From contig JAAAJB010000738.1 of NCBI GenBank assembly GCA_016098155.1, positions 1-15,089 on the forward strand: a DNA stretch of 15,089 nt, read 5' to 3'. Positions 1 to 7,890 of this stretch are shown in pieces. A program made the position numbers and the translations under genes. The DNA comes from Actinomortierella ambigua (taxonomy: Eukaryota; Mortierellomycota; Mortierellomycetes; Mortierellales; Mortierellaceae). Below the pieces are notes generated by a model, which saw only the letters and a program-made list of their open reading frames with translations, was not told the DNA's origin and did no database searches. The stretch's first letter is position 1. Each line of letters opens with the position of its first letter.

Positions 1-140
1 TGGGGGTGGTGGGGGGTTTTTTTTAGGTGGGGTTTTTTTTTTTTTTTTTTTTAACCCAACTACTCACCCTCGTTTTTGTTCCTCTTGACCCATTCATTCA
101 CAACCATCCACCCTCCATCCATCGTCCAGACAACGTAACC
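1..140 (+). promoter_or_regulatory. Upstream region and 5' leader of the RPEL gene
   Basis: The window opens with G-runs, then a run of 20 T (33-52), then a C/T-rich leader up to the ATG at 141. The leader holds TTTTTGTTCCTCTT at 73-86 followed by CATTCATTC at 91-99. The same 14-mer and a nearby CATTCATTC occur ahead of the minus-strand gene starting at 2654. No TATA box is evident. The role as promoter or 5' UTR is inferred from position only. Confidence 0.4.
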
Positions 141-1609
141 ATGAGCACAGGTAAGGACACCCTTGCCCAACCAAAAACGAAATAACCTTACTCTGAATCC
201 CCCACATATCGGGGCGGATCCCTCTCTGCCTTAAAAAAAAAAGGGAAACTCGCCACGAGGGAAGAGAGAAAAAGTCGACGTACTACACTCCAACCCTCGC
301 CAATTCGAGTATCCATAGTAGAGGCCCATTGCGTGTGTAGCTATAGTACAAGGCGACACTTTGACACTACAGTCTCCTCTGTCCATCCCTCACGGAAGAT
401 TTTTTTTTTCGCTGCCCGTCTCTCTCTCTTTCGTCAATGGGTGCCGTGGTGGCCCAAGTCACACAGACATAGAAGAACGCGACAGAAAAAGACCAATCAC
501 TCACATCACTCTTCTTCTCTATTTCCATCATGCTCTTCTAGTTGAAAACACGGAGCACCACATCGACCTGAACAAGTTCCTGCAGTCTCGTCCCGATCCA
601 CAGACGCTCGTTGAGCGCAACATTCTGAAGGGTACGATGCTTTGTTGTTGGATGTGGTAGTGGTTTGTTTTCTCTCTTCCTTTGTTCAACTGTCGACAAA
701 AGGGGTGAACAGAGATCAAGTTCAGCGTCTTCAAGCAAGGGAGAACACAACCTATCATATGCCCTTTTTTTTTTGGCTGACCTGACAAGGCTGTACTTTC
801 CAATGTCTGTAGACCCCAAGATCGCGCCTGCGCTTCAGCAGCAGGCCGAGGACCTGAAGCGTGCTCGTCTTGAGTCGACCCTGGCGCACAAGATTGAGAA
901 TCGCCCGACGGCTCAAGACCTGATCGACCATCACATCCTCCTTGGTAAGAAGAAGAAGCATAAGAATGACGTTCTTTGTCATGCTCTACCCCTTCCCGGT
1001 TGTTTAGATGGGTCAAGGAAAGGGGAGAGAGAGAAGAGGAAAAAAAAAAGTTTAGCTCACACGTAACCAACTAACTCTCGTTAACGTTATCACTTAAACC
1101 TTCAATACTGCTTCTTGCTCCCATCACCCATTACCTGCTAAATTTAATTTAGACACTTCGGTTGCACCCGCGTTGCAAGGCAAGGAAGCAGAACTGAAGC
1201 GCCAGCAACTCGCAGACCAGCTTGCCCACAAGATCCAGGAGCGACCCGCCCCCGAGGAACTCGTTGAGAGGCACATTCTCCGTACGTTGTGGATTTTTTT
1301 TTCTCTCTCGCTGACTGCTCGCATCACATCACTCTCCCTTCCCGCACCCTCCCTCTTTCCCCCCCCCCCTTTATTTGGGTTTAGTTGCCCTGGGATGAAC
1401 ATGCAGTAACAATGCAACTCCAGGGCAAATGAGTTTCGGGGGAGGGGAACCTATCCCAAGTGGTTTTTTTTTTTTTGTTTTTGGCTCTGATGTTCGGGTA
1501 CCCCATGCACTAACATTTTCTAATTCCTTACTTTTTCCCCTCCCGTACCCCCTTACTTTTTTTGTTCTTCTTTCCGGTTCCTATCCATCTAGCTGGCAAT
1601 GTCGAGTAG
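141..1609 (+). CDS. Three-RPEL-repeat small protein (predicted G-actin binder)
   Basis: Five exons, 141-150, 542-631, 813-944, 1153-1281 and 1593-1609, join in frame to encode 125 residues ending at TAG. All four introns are GT-AG and all are phase 1. Three RPEL motifs (RPxxxxLxxxxIL) start at residues 20, 64 and 108, an exact 44-residue spacing. Each motif closes its own exon (exons 2, 3, 4), and repeats 2 and 3 are preceded by a charged, probably helical stretch with APALQ near its start. The third repeat (RPAPEELVERHIL) fits the consensus best; the second (RPTAQDLIDHHIL) is more degenerate. In MRTF and Phactr proteins RPEL motifs bind monomeric actin, so a cytoplasmic or nuclear actin-sensing role is plausible, but there is no other domain to suggest an output. 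Introns make up about three quarters of the gene. The start is the only ATG that leads into the first repeat by a good splice site. Confidence 0.85.
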
Positions 1610-1805
1610 ACGTAAAACGGCTTTCCCTTTGTCGTCTATTACGTCTTCTTTTTTTCCTGCTTACGTAGGAGAGCCGTAGGAACCATCTCTTTTCAAGTGT
1701 CGACTTGAGAACTTTCAAGGCCACCCTCTACTTTTTTGTTTCTTCTAGTCGTTGTCTCTCTATATTTCCTTCTCTTTTCCCGTCTATCTACACCACGACC
1801 ACTAC

Positions 1806-1845
1806 ACGACGATTTTTTCGTCGTTGTTTAGACGACAGATCGTCT
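1806..1845 (+). promoter_or_regulatory. Two adjacent hairpins in the 3' UTR of the RPEL gene
   Basis: ACGACGA (1806-1812) pairs perfectly with TCGTCGT (1818-1824) across a five-T loop. AGACGA (1830-1835) pairs with TCGTCT (1840-1845) across four bases. The second arm of hairpin 1 is also partly complementary to the first arm of hairpin 2, so alternative folds are possible. The pair ends nine bases before the AATAAA at 1854. A role in 3'-end processing or mRNA stability is inference. Confidence 0.45.
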
Positions 1846-1853
1846 CCTGTTGA

Positions 1854-1859
1854 AATAAA
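1854..1859 (+). terminator. Poly(A) signal AATAAA for the RPEL gene
   Basis: Canonical AATAAA 245 bases after the RPEL stop codon, on the same strand, followed by AT-rich sequence. Fungal genes often use weaker signals, so this is likely but not certain. Confidence 0.5.
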
Positions 1860-2099
1860 GCCATCTGTTGGCATGTTCATAAACCTATGAAATTACATAA
1901 AAAATGGTATTGGCATTTGTCGAAGCGGGTACAACGATACACTCCGCTTCCCCCCTCCCTCCAATTGCCTTCAGTCTGACGCGTTATATAACAAAAAGCA
2001 TATACGCACACACACCACACATGCAAACATTGACCCAGTAGAGTGGCTCCATACATGTTATATACTATCGCAACTTCACTCTATTACTGTTTCGGAGAG

Positions 2100-2654
2100 T
2101 CAACCAGCTTGTAGGCCTATGCAACATTTTTTTTTCGTGAACATGGAAGCGTGAACATATTTAGACGTCACTCTTGTATGCATCCACACACGTACGCATC
2201 CTCTCAACTAGGCCAAAAAAAAAAAAAAAAAAAAAACACTCCAAGAGCTTCTTACTGCAGGTACAGGAGTGCCATAGATGGCAGCTATCCTAGGAATGGA
2301 GGTAAAATACTCCATCATCTCCGGCCAGGTGCAAGCCGTGTTCGGGTTAAAGGCGCCCTTCCAGAGCTCGGCCTTGTAGTGGACAATGTCCCACATGAGC
2401 GCCGTCAGACAGGCCATGGCCGCTGGATCCTCATGCTTTAGCGTGCCCTGACTTTCGTCGACCGCGCTGATGATGCCGTCGAGCTTGTTTATCTGCTTGG
2501 GTGTCATGTTGGTACAGTCCTGGACCTTGAGCATCGACTTTAGGATGGCTTGGTGGCAGTTGGGTGATTGCGCCGATACCCTGAGCCATGTCAGCGATGT
2601 TACTATCAACGACAGCCAGACGGTCACCCAGGTTGTCAAAATGAGTTTTTGCAT
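2100..2654 (-). CDS. Small secreted cysteine-containing protein, function unknown
   Basis: Translation from the ATG at 2654 gives a hydrophobic N-terminus (residues about 3-25) ending in VSA-QS, a good signal-peptidase site near residue 28, so the product is probably secreted. The mature part has four cysteines (33, 47, 82, 108), an N-glycosylation sequon (NMT, 49-51) and no domain I recognise. Exon 1 runs 2654-2256 (133 codons). A donor GTAAGA at 2255 and an acceptor GGCCTAG ending at 2208 would give a 48-nt intron and a second exon 2207-2100, making 168 residues. Without that splice the frame reads into a poly-phenylalanine tail encoded by a T22 tract and stops at 2208, which looks unnatural. 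The exon 2 peptide is basic with three cysteines and is the weak part of the model. An earlier in-frame ATG at 2816 would bury the signal peptide and is not preferred. The family could be a lineage-specific effector-like or surface protein; that is speculation. Confidence 0.6.
2215..2236. repeat. A22 homopolymer (T22 on the coding strand) inside a short intron
   Basis: Twenty-two consecutive A on the + strand. For the minus-strand secreted-protein gene this is a T22 tract filling nearly half of the predicted 48-nt intron and ending seven bases before the acceptor junction. It would serve as an extreme polypyrimidine tract and is prone to length change. Confidence 0.9.
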
Positions 2655-2954
2655 GAGAGAGTGGATGATGAAATGACGAGTGGAATGAATGAACAGAGTT
2701 GAATGAAGAGGAACAAAAAAGAAGCCAAAAGCTCGAGACAATCCACGACCAGGACAGTTTAAGATGTTCTTCGCTTGAACAGGCCAAATGGCAATATTCC
2801 CCAAAATTGGAGGCAATCAAGGCAAAAAAGTGTTCATTTGTTGAAGCTCGATCAAACGATGAATCCTATGTCACTTGGCACGTCTTACACTGCTATATTG
2901 TACCTAAACTCATCGATGAAGAAACGAATGAGGCAGTTTACCCCGCAGCACCAG
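2655..2954. other. Gap between secreted-protein gene and succinyl-CoA ligase gene
   Basis: This 300-bp stretch holds the 3' flank of the succinyl-CoA ligase gene and the promoter and leader of the secreted-protein gene, both on the minus strand. The minus strand carries TTTTTGTTCCTCTT (2719-2706) and CATTCATTC (2691-2683), about 50 bases before the ATG at 2654, matching the leader of the RPEL gene. No AATAAA was found for the upstream gene. Reading frames crossing here show no family similarity that I recognise. Confidence 0.45.
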
Positions 2955-5396
2955 TCAGGCGTTCGCCAGTCTGACGCTCTCGGTCGCAGCCTCATCCAGA
3001 TCGTCAATGGCCACAATGTTGAGACCCGAGTTGCGCAGACAGGCCTTGCCTTCCTCGACATGGTTTCCCTGCAACCGAACCACGATCGGGATCTTGATCT
3101 TCGGGCCCTCTTTGAGCGCGGCGACGATCCCTTGGGCCACCGTCAGACAACTCGCAATGCCTGCAAAGATATTCACCAGGATCGTCTTGACATTCTGGTC
3201 CTCCGTCAGAATCTTGAACGCTTGGCTCACTTGCTCCGAAGTCGCTCCTCCGCCCACGTCCAAAAAGTTGGCCGGCTGCGCTCCGTAAAGCTTGATGATG
3301 TCCATTGTAGCCAGTGCAAGTCCTGCTCCATTGACTGAGAGAATCAGAAGAGAAGGAGCAGGTTTGGAAGATGGTGGAAGAAGGTAGGAATCGCGGATGT
3401 CAGTGTTTCGTGCTCAAATAAAAAAAAATAAAAAAACAGCGACCATGAAGTCTATACTTGATAGGTGCTTGCCGCCAATGAGTATGAAAGGTCACATACC
3501 AAGACAGCCAATGTTGCCCTCCATGCCCACGTAGTTCAGACCGACAGCATCTGCTGCAACCTCGCGAGGATCTTCTTCCGTGGTATCGCGCATTGCCTGC
3601 AGATCCGGGTGCTTGAATGCAGCATTGTCATCAAAGGAAATCTTGGCATCGAAGCAGACCACTAAACACAAGAGCGTAAACAAAATATGAATATATGAAA
3701 CAATAGAAGAAGGGTCAAGACAAAGAGGACATGGGGGGAAGCACAATAACTCCGGGGTTCCCCCAGGAGGCTGCAAGGCCATAAAACTCTTACCTCTGTT
3801 CTGGGGCGTTAGTCCAAAAGGGTTGATCTCGACTTGAACGGCGTCAACATCGAGGAAGAGTTTGTAAAGGTTCTGCATCTGCTCAGAAGCCTCTTCGACA
3901 TTTTTGCCTGTAAACCCAAGGTTCTTGGCCATCTCCCTCGTCTGCGCCTTCGTCGGGCCAGTGGTGATATCGATGGGCATCTGGAAAAATGAAGGGCAAC
4001 AGCAAGAAGCGAGAACCCTCGCCTTTTGAGTAGCCTGCTTGACCCTCCTCCAACACGATTTGCCTTTCATCAGTTTGCCTGTGAGTCTTTTCTTACCTGG
4101 AAAATATGATCCGGGTTCGTTTCGGCAACTTGTTCGATATCAACGCCACCATCAGGGCTGCCGACCATCACCGGACCGCCACTCTCGCGGTCCATGAGGA
4201 TAGCAAAGTAGGTTTCCTTGGCGATGTCAAGGGCCTCGGCCACCATGACTTTTCTGACTAGCACACCATCACCAGTCGTCTGCTTCGTCTTGAGCTTGTA
4301 GCCGAGCATCTGCTCGACAATCCCTGGCACTTTTGCCGGACTAATTTTTTTTTAACAGAATTGATCAGCTTCCCACACGTAAACGAACAGTGATACTGTT
4401 TTGGTAGCGACATCCAATCAGAGAGACAAAGAGACCCGGTGAGGTACTTACTCTTTTGTAAGATGGACACCACTCTTGAGTCCGCTGGAGAATTCTCCTT
4501 TGCCACGACCACCAGCGTGGATCTGTGCTTTGATCACAATTTCTTCGGCGTCTGTGTTAATATGGTGTAGAGAATAGAAGAATTAGTTTTTTTTTCCTCT
4601 CTTTTTGTGGGAAAGGGGGGAGGGGGGCAGGAGGAAGGAAAAAGACGCCAGTCCACTGTTTTCCTCCCCCATTTGACAGGCAAAATAGGTCAAGTGTCTG
4701 CGTGGGAAAGACAATATGCTGCGAGGACGTACTCAGATTCCGAGCGGCCCTTTCGGCTTGGTCGACCGAGTCGGCAATCTCAAAGCGTTGGACGTTGATA
4801 TCGTGTTTGGCCATGATTTGCTTGGATTGGTACTCGTGCAGGTTGAGAAAGCGCACCTGGCTGGCCACGATGCCCCTCTGGATGGGCATTCGGTGGGTCA
4901 ACATCTAGAGCATGGGCGGGCGAGAAAAGAAAGACGGAGAGACAAGAGAGCCGCAATAAGGTTTCCATGTCGGACTTGCATGAATTGTAGTGGCCTTCTC
5001 ACACGCGACCGTGTGTTCATTCTCACTGTCCCCCTTCTCCACAAAACTCTCACAAAACCAGCTTCGTTTTTTCTTTCTTTCTTCCTAGTCAACAAGGCGT
5101 CCGCCTTCAACGACAGTGAGCGAAAACCAATGCTGCAGGGTGATGCTAGTGCCTCGAGACTATCCCCCCTCCTCTCTCTCTCTCGCTCTTGCTCTCCAGA
5201 AAAAAAGATATAGAGAATGAGAGAGAGAGAAAGAGAAAGAGAGAGAGAGACGTCTAAGGAAGACCCTCATTGTTGTGCGAAACAAAAACTCATTCCTGCC
5301 TGGATTCATTCTCATTCTTTTTACCGAGGCCCGAATGAGTGGCGACTGGCGAAGGGCGTGCATTCTCACGGCCGCTCGAAGAGTGTGGTTCAACAT
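2955..5396 (-). CDS. LSC2: Succinyl-CoA ligase beta subunit, mitochondrial
   Basis: The TCA-cycle enzyme converts succinyl-CoA to succinate with formation of ATP or GTP; this beta subunit carries the nucleotide-grasp and part of the CoA/phosphate site and pairs with an alpha subunit in the matrix. Eight exons are read: 5396-5325, 4904-4733, 4551-4452, 4340-4097, 3980-3794, 3661-3500 and 3334-2955 are seven, exon 1 being the presequence exon; phases match at every join, giving 438 residues (family about 420-440). Visible marks: LHEYQSK (46-52) at the mature N-terminus, ATP-grasp GGRGKG (95-100), VEINPFG, and the C-terminal ligase domain with [16 protein letters not shown] and NFLDVGGGA (335-343). 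The central part ([28 protein letters not shown]) looks more like the GDP-forming SUCLG2 class than yeast Lsc2. The start is less certain: exon 1 encodes a basic, Arg-rich mitochondrial-type peptide joined in frame across a 420-nt intron with a strong CT-rich acceptor, but the ATG at 4904 alone would give 414 residues with a short presequence. Correction to the count: the listed coordinates are seven exons. Confidence 0.93.
5165..5250. repeat. CT-rich arm followed by GA-rich arm (imperfect inverted repeat)
   Basis: A C/T microsatellite-like block (5165-5197) is followed after about 15 bases by a G/A block (5213-5250). The two are roughly complementary and could fold into a long imperfect hairpin in DNA or RNA. 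It lies within the predicted first intron of the succinyl-CoA ligase gene. Function unknown. Confidence 0.7.
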
Positions 5397-5709
5397 ATTC
5401 ACAAAATGCTTCTAGTAACTCTAGAGTGAGCTATGGAGGTGAGTGAGGAAATAGCAAAGGGAGTGGAGAGTGAAGGAGTGTGGGTGTTGCTTGGTAATGA
5501 AGAAGAAAGATTGGGGGGGGGGAAGAGAGAGAGAGAGAGAAAGAAAGAGAGAAAGGAACAAAGGGGGGGGAGGGCTGCAATAAGGAAGGGCGGAACAAGA
5601 TGCCGGTGGTTGTGTGTGGGGTATGGAGGCCCATGCGCCCTGTTCCAAACGTGTTCTGCGGGGAGAGCAGTGTTGAACACAAAAAAAATTGCTTTATTTC
5701 ACTAGGCGG
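5397..5709 (-). promoter_or_regulatory. Pyrimidine-rich promoter region of the succinyl-CoA ligase gene
   Basis: Between the start of the ligase gene and the stop of the next minus-strand gene lie about 310 bp dominated by purines on + (pyrimidines on the transcribed-sense minus strand). It includes G10 (5513-5522), an unbroken 46-nt purine run (5513-5558) with GA repeats, and G8 plus AGGG (5563-5574). CT-rich stretches are common upstream of strongly expressed fungal genes; the promoter role here is inferred from position. No coding exon is supported; frames in this stretch are low-complexity. Confidence 0.45.
5693..5698 (-). terminator. Poly(A) signal AATAAA for the DUF1640 gene
   Basis: TTTATT on + is AATAAA on the minus strand, beginning 12 bases after the TAG stop at 5712-5710. 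It is close to the stop codon, implying a very short 3' UTR. Confidence 0.5.
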
Positions 5710-6740
5710 CTATGACCGGTGAGAGACGACAAAAGAGTCTGGGATGAGACCGTCGCCATTGACTGGTGCATTGGCATGGGACACGTACGGGTCGATGTAA
5801 TCCTCAGGCTCGCTTGCGTCCTTGCGCGCCATGGCGACCCTACTGGCAAGCATCACAAAGGCGGCAGCGATGAAGATGTACATCATACCCTTGCGCGTGG
5901 CCTCCCACTTGGCGGCCTCCATCCGTGTCCGCATACCTCCAATCTGGGCCATGTAATGGTTGCTCATCGATTGGATCCGGATCTCAAGTGCCTTTTGCTC
6001 TTCCCGGACAGCGCTCTTGCGGCTATTCATGTCGATGGCAATGTCGTTCTTGAGATTCCCAATGTCCTCCCGCAGCTTCTGGTTCAGCGTTTCAATCTCG
6101 CGGGAAATAATCTCAGACTTGATAGCCAGCGCTGCAGCGTCGTTCTTGCGCAGGATCTGCAACTCTGTCCGGAGCTCAGTCAGTGCTGCCTTGAACAAGT
6201 AAGACTCGTTGCCTAGTTCAGCGCTCGTCAGCATGTTCTTCCGGATCTTTGTCGTGCTGCATTCCATATATTCACAAGAAAAGAGAAGAAGTCCAGTTGA
6301 ACAAAAGGAGAATATGGCAGCATTGTGTAGGCCATGCACGATGTATCCTTCGGGGAAATTAGGACATACTGCTGCTCGAGAAGGACTTTCATAGCCTTTG
6401 TGATCGCCTCGGACGGACCTCGTTCAAAGCCGCTCTTTTCGAGCTTAGTGACGATTTTGTTGGTGTTGAAGTTGTGGTTGGTGATAATGGTGCGCTTGGA
6501 AATATGAAGAAGGTAGGCGACACGGGTAACAGACGAAGGAGAGGAATACAAAGTGGCGTGGGCGCAGGTATTTGGTGGCGACAGGCACGATGCCAGGGAC
6601 GCTCGAAGGGGTGTCCTGTCATGCCGCATGCCAATATGGGATGATGTCGAGAATGGGGAGGAAAAGCGTGGTGGACGAATGGTGGGCCGTGGCTGCTCAG
6701 CTGCCGCCCGCAGGGCGACCGTAGCAGCGCGATGGAGCAT
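5710..6740 (-). CDS. FMP32: DUF1640 mitochondrial coiled-coil membrane protein (FMP32/MCUR1 family)
   Basis: Two exons (6740-6370 and 6256-5710) join in phase 2 through donor GTATGT and an acceptor ending ATGCAG, giving 305 residues. The N-terminus is rich in Arg, Ala and Ser without acids, fitting a mitochondrial presequence. The conserved family start is seen at residues about 91-118 (FNTNKIVTKLEKSGF followed by EAITKAM), then a long coiled coil (about 144-240, including LFKAALTELRTELQ) and one membrane segment near the C-terminus (about 247-266, MMYIFIAAAFVML). Family members sit in the inner mitochondrial membrane: animal MCUR1 supports the calcium uniporter and yeast Fmp32 has been tied to cytochrome oxidase assembly. 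Which role applies cannot be told from sequence. Residues 36-82 between presequence and conserved part look unstructured, and a 40-residue polar tail follows the membrane helix, which is longer than I expect for the family. It is transcribed divergently from the bL19m gene. Confidence 0.85.
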
Positions 6741-7017
6741 GGGATGAAAGGGGAGAAGAGAGAAAGTGTGTGTGAGGAGAGGAAAGCAATGCAGAAACGA
6801 GGTGTCGCGAATGGGAAGAGGCAGGCACCCAAACAGTCACTGCGCCCCGATTTGGGCCTCTTCCCCTTCTCTCGTTCCCACCACAGTTGCTGTAGGACTA
6901 AACATCCAAAGCCACCGCCCCGAATCAATGCGGTTGCGACGGAGATACCAGCCCTCACCTGTGTCCCTGCCTAGCATTGCATTCTCAATCCCCTCTCTCT
7001 CTCGCACATCAGTCACC
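6741..7017. promoter_or_regulatory. Shared divergent promoter of the DUF1640 and bL19m genes
   Basis: These 277 bp separate the two start codons, and both products are mitochondrial. The side next to bL19m is CT-rich (CCCCTCTCTCTCTCGC, 6990-7005) directly before CAGTCACC and the ATG. No TATA box or known factor site is recognised. The shared-promoter role is inferred from the layout. Confidence 0.5.
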
Positions 7018-7732
7018 ATGTTCCGGAGGGCCCTCTCAGCAACATCTCGTTTCGCTGGCTCTGTCCAGTCCCGCCTCGCCTCCTCCACTGCCACTGGTAC
7101 GCTTTTGCAATCGACTACTGTCCCTCAGGGACCATTGCATTCAACTTCTTTCAAGAGCGGTCTGCTCTCTACTTGGCTTTCCTTCTAACACCTTTGACCT
7201 TACTCTTCATAATGGAACCCATGTAGCCGCCAAGCCCACCTACACAGCACCCGAGTCGGTGAAGGTACCGCAGCAATTCAAGCCCCAGACGAAGAACAAG
7301 GGCTTGATGCAGTTGATCAGCGAGGAGGAGACCAAGCGCCTGGGCGCCGACGGTCGCTCGCGGTTATTCAGCAAGAAGCACCCTGACTGCCTTCGTCCTG
7401 GCGATGTCGTCATGGTCGAGTCGCTCAACTCTGTGTCGTCAGACAAGACCTCTTCTTTTGTTGGCGTCTTGATCGCCATGGACCGCCGCGGTGTCAGCAG
7501 CAACTTCACCGTCCGTAATGTGGTTCTCAAGGTCGGCGTCGAGATGAAGTACATGCTCTACTCGCCGCTGATCAAGTCCGTCCGCGTCCTGCAGCGTGGT
7601 GAGGGTTTCAGGAGGGCCAAGTTGTACTACTTGCGTGACAACCCTGGTCGCGCCTTCCGTCTGGAGGGTCTGGTCAAGCAGGACAGGATCAATGCTGCCA
7701 AGGCAAAGGAGGCTAATGCCACCAAGGCTTGA
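7018..7732 (+). CDS. MRPL19: Mitochondrial ribosomal protein bL19m
   Basis: Component of the large mitoribosomal subunit, homologous to bacterial L19 at the intersubunit face. Exon 1 (7018-7096) encodes a 26-residue basic, Ser/Ala-rich presequence; donor GGTACGC and acceptor CATGTAG give a 130-nt phase-1 intron; exon 2 (7227-7732) carries the rest, for 194 residues. The L19 core is clear: RPGDVVMVES (83-92), a beta-barrel stretch GVLIAMDRRGVSSNFTVRNV (106-125), KVGVEM, LYSPLIKSV (137-145) and the family-typical RRAKLYYLRD (155-164). The C-terminal tail is Lys/Ala-rich. The chosen ATG is the first that leads in frame into the core; a longer frame from 6977 lacks a presequence and crosses the intron. 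It is divergent from the DUF1640 gene and convergent with RRP36. Confidence 0.93.
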
Positions 7733-7890
7733 GCGATTTAATGCATCGCAATGCATAGGTGTCACACGTTTTCACAGGACAGAGATAGAGGTCAACATGT
7801 ATATCAATTTTTCTTTACAAAATGCAGGTTTATGAGTTACAATGCAATGCAAGATTGAAAGGATTATAGATCTAGAATAGCAAACGGCTG
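7733..7890. other. Convergent 3' region with five AATGCA words
   Basis: Only 158 bp lie between the stop codons of bL19m (+) and RRP36 (-), so their 3' UTRs must share or overlap this space. AATGCA occurs at 7740, 7750, 7821, 7841 and 7846, two of them as the palindrome ATGCAT. No AATAAA is present on either strand. The words may be 3'-end or RNA-binding signals, or chance. Confidence 0.5.

Larger units (their letters stand above)
1610..2099. other. Intergenic region between RPEL gene and secreted-protein gene
   Basis: The first 250 bases are the likely 3' UTR of the RPEL gene, rich in T and in CGTC/GACG words, including the paired hairpins and the poly(A) signal entered separately. From about 1900 to 2099 there is AT-rich sequence with a short CA-rich stretch (about 2005-2025) and TATATAAC-like words. 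I see no coding exon or RNA gene here. The 3' end of the minus-strand gene also lies in this gap. Confidence 0.5.

Noticed and set aside
2655..2816. Upstream in-frame ATG at 2816 for the secreted protein
   Set aside because: It would place 54 residues before a textbook signal peptide; the downstream ATG at 2654 fits secretion.
5399..5682. Several overlapping minus-strand open frames rich in Ser, Leu, Phe and Pro
   Set aside because: They come from reading CT repeats in different frames and lack conserved features.
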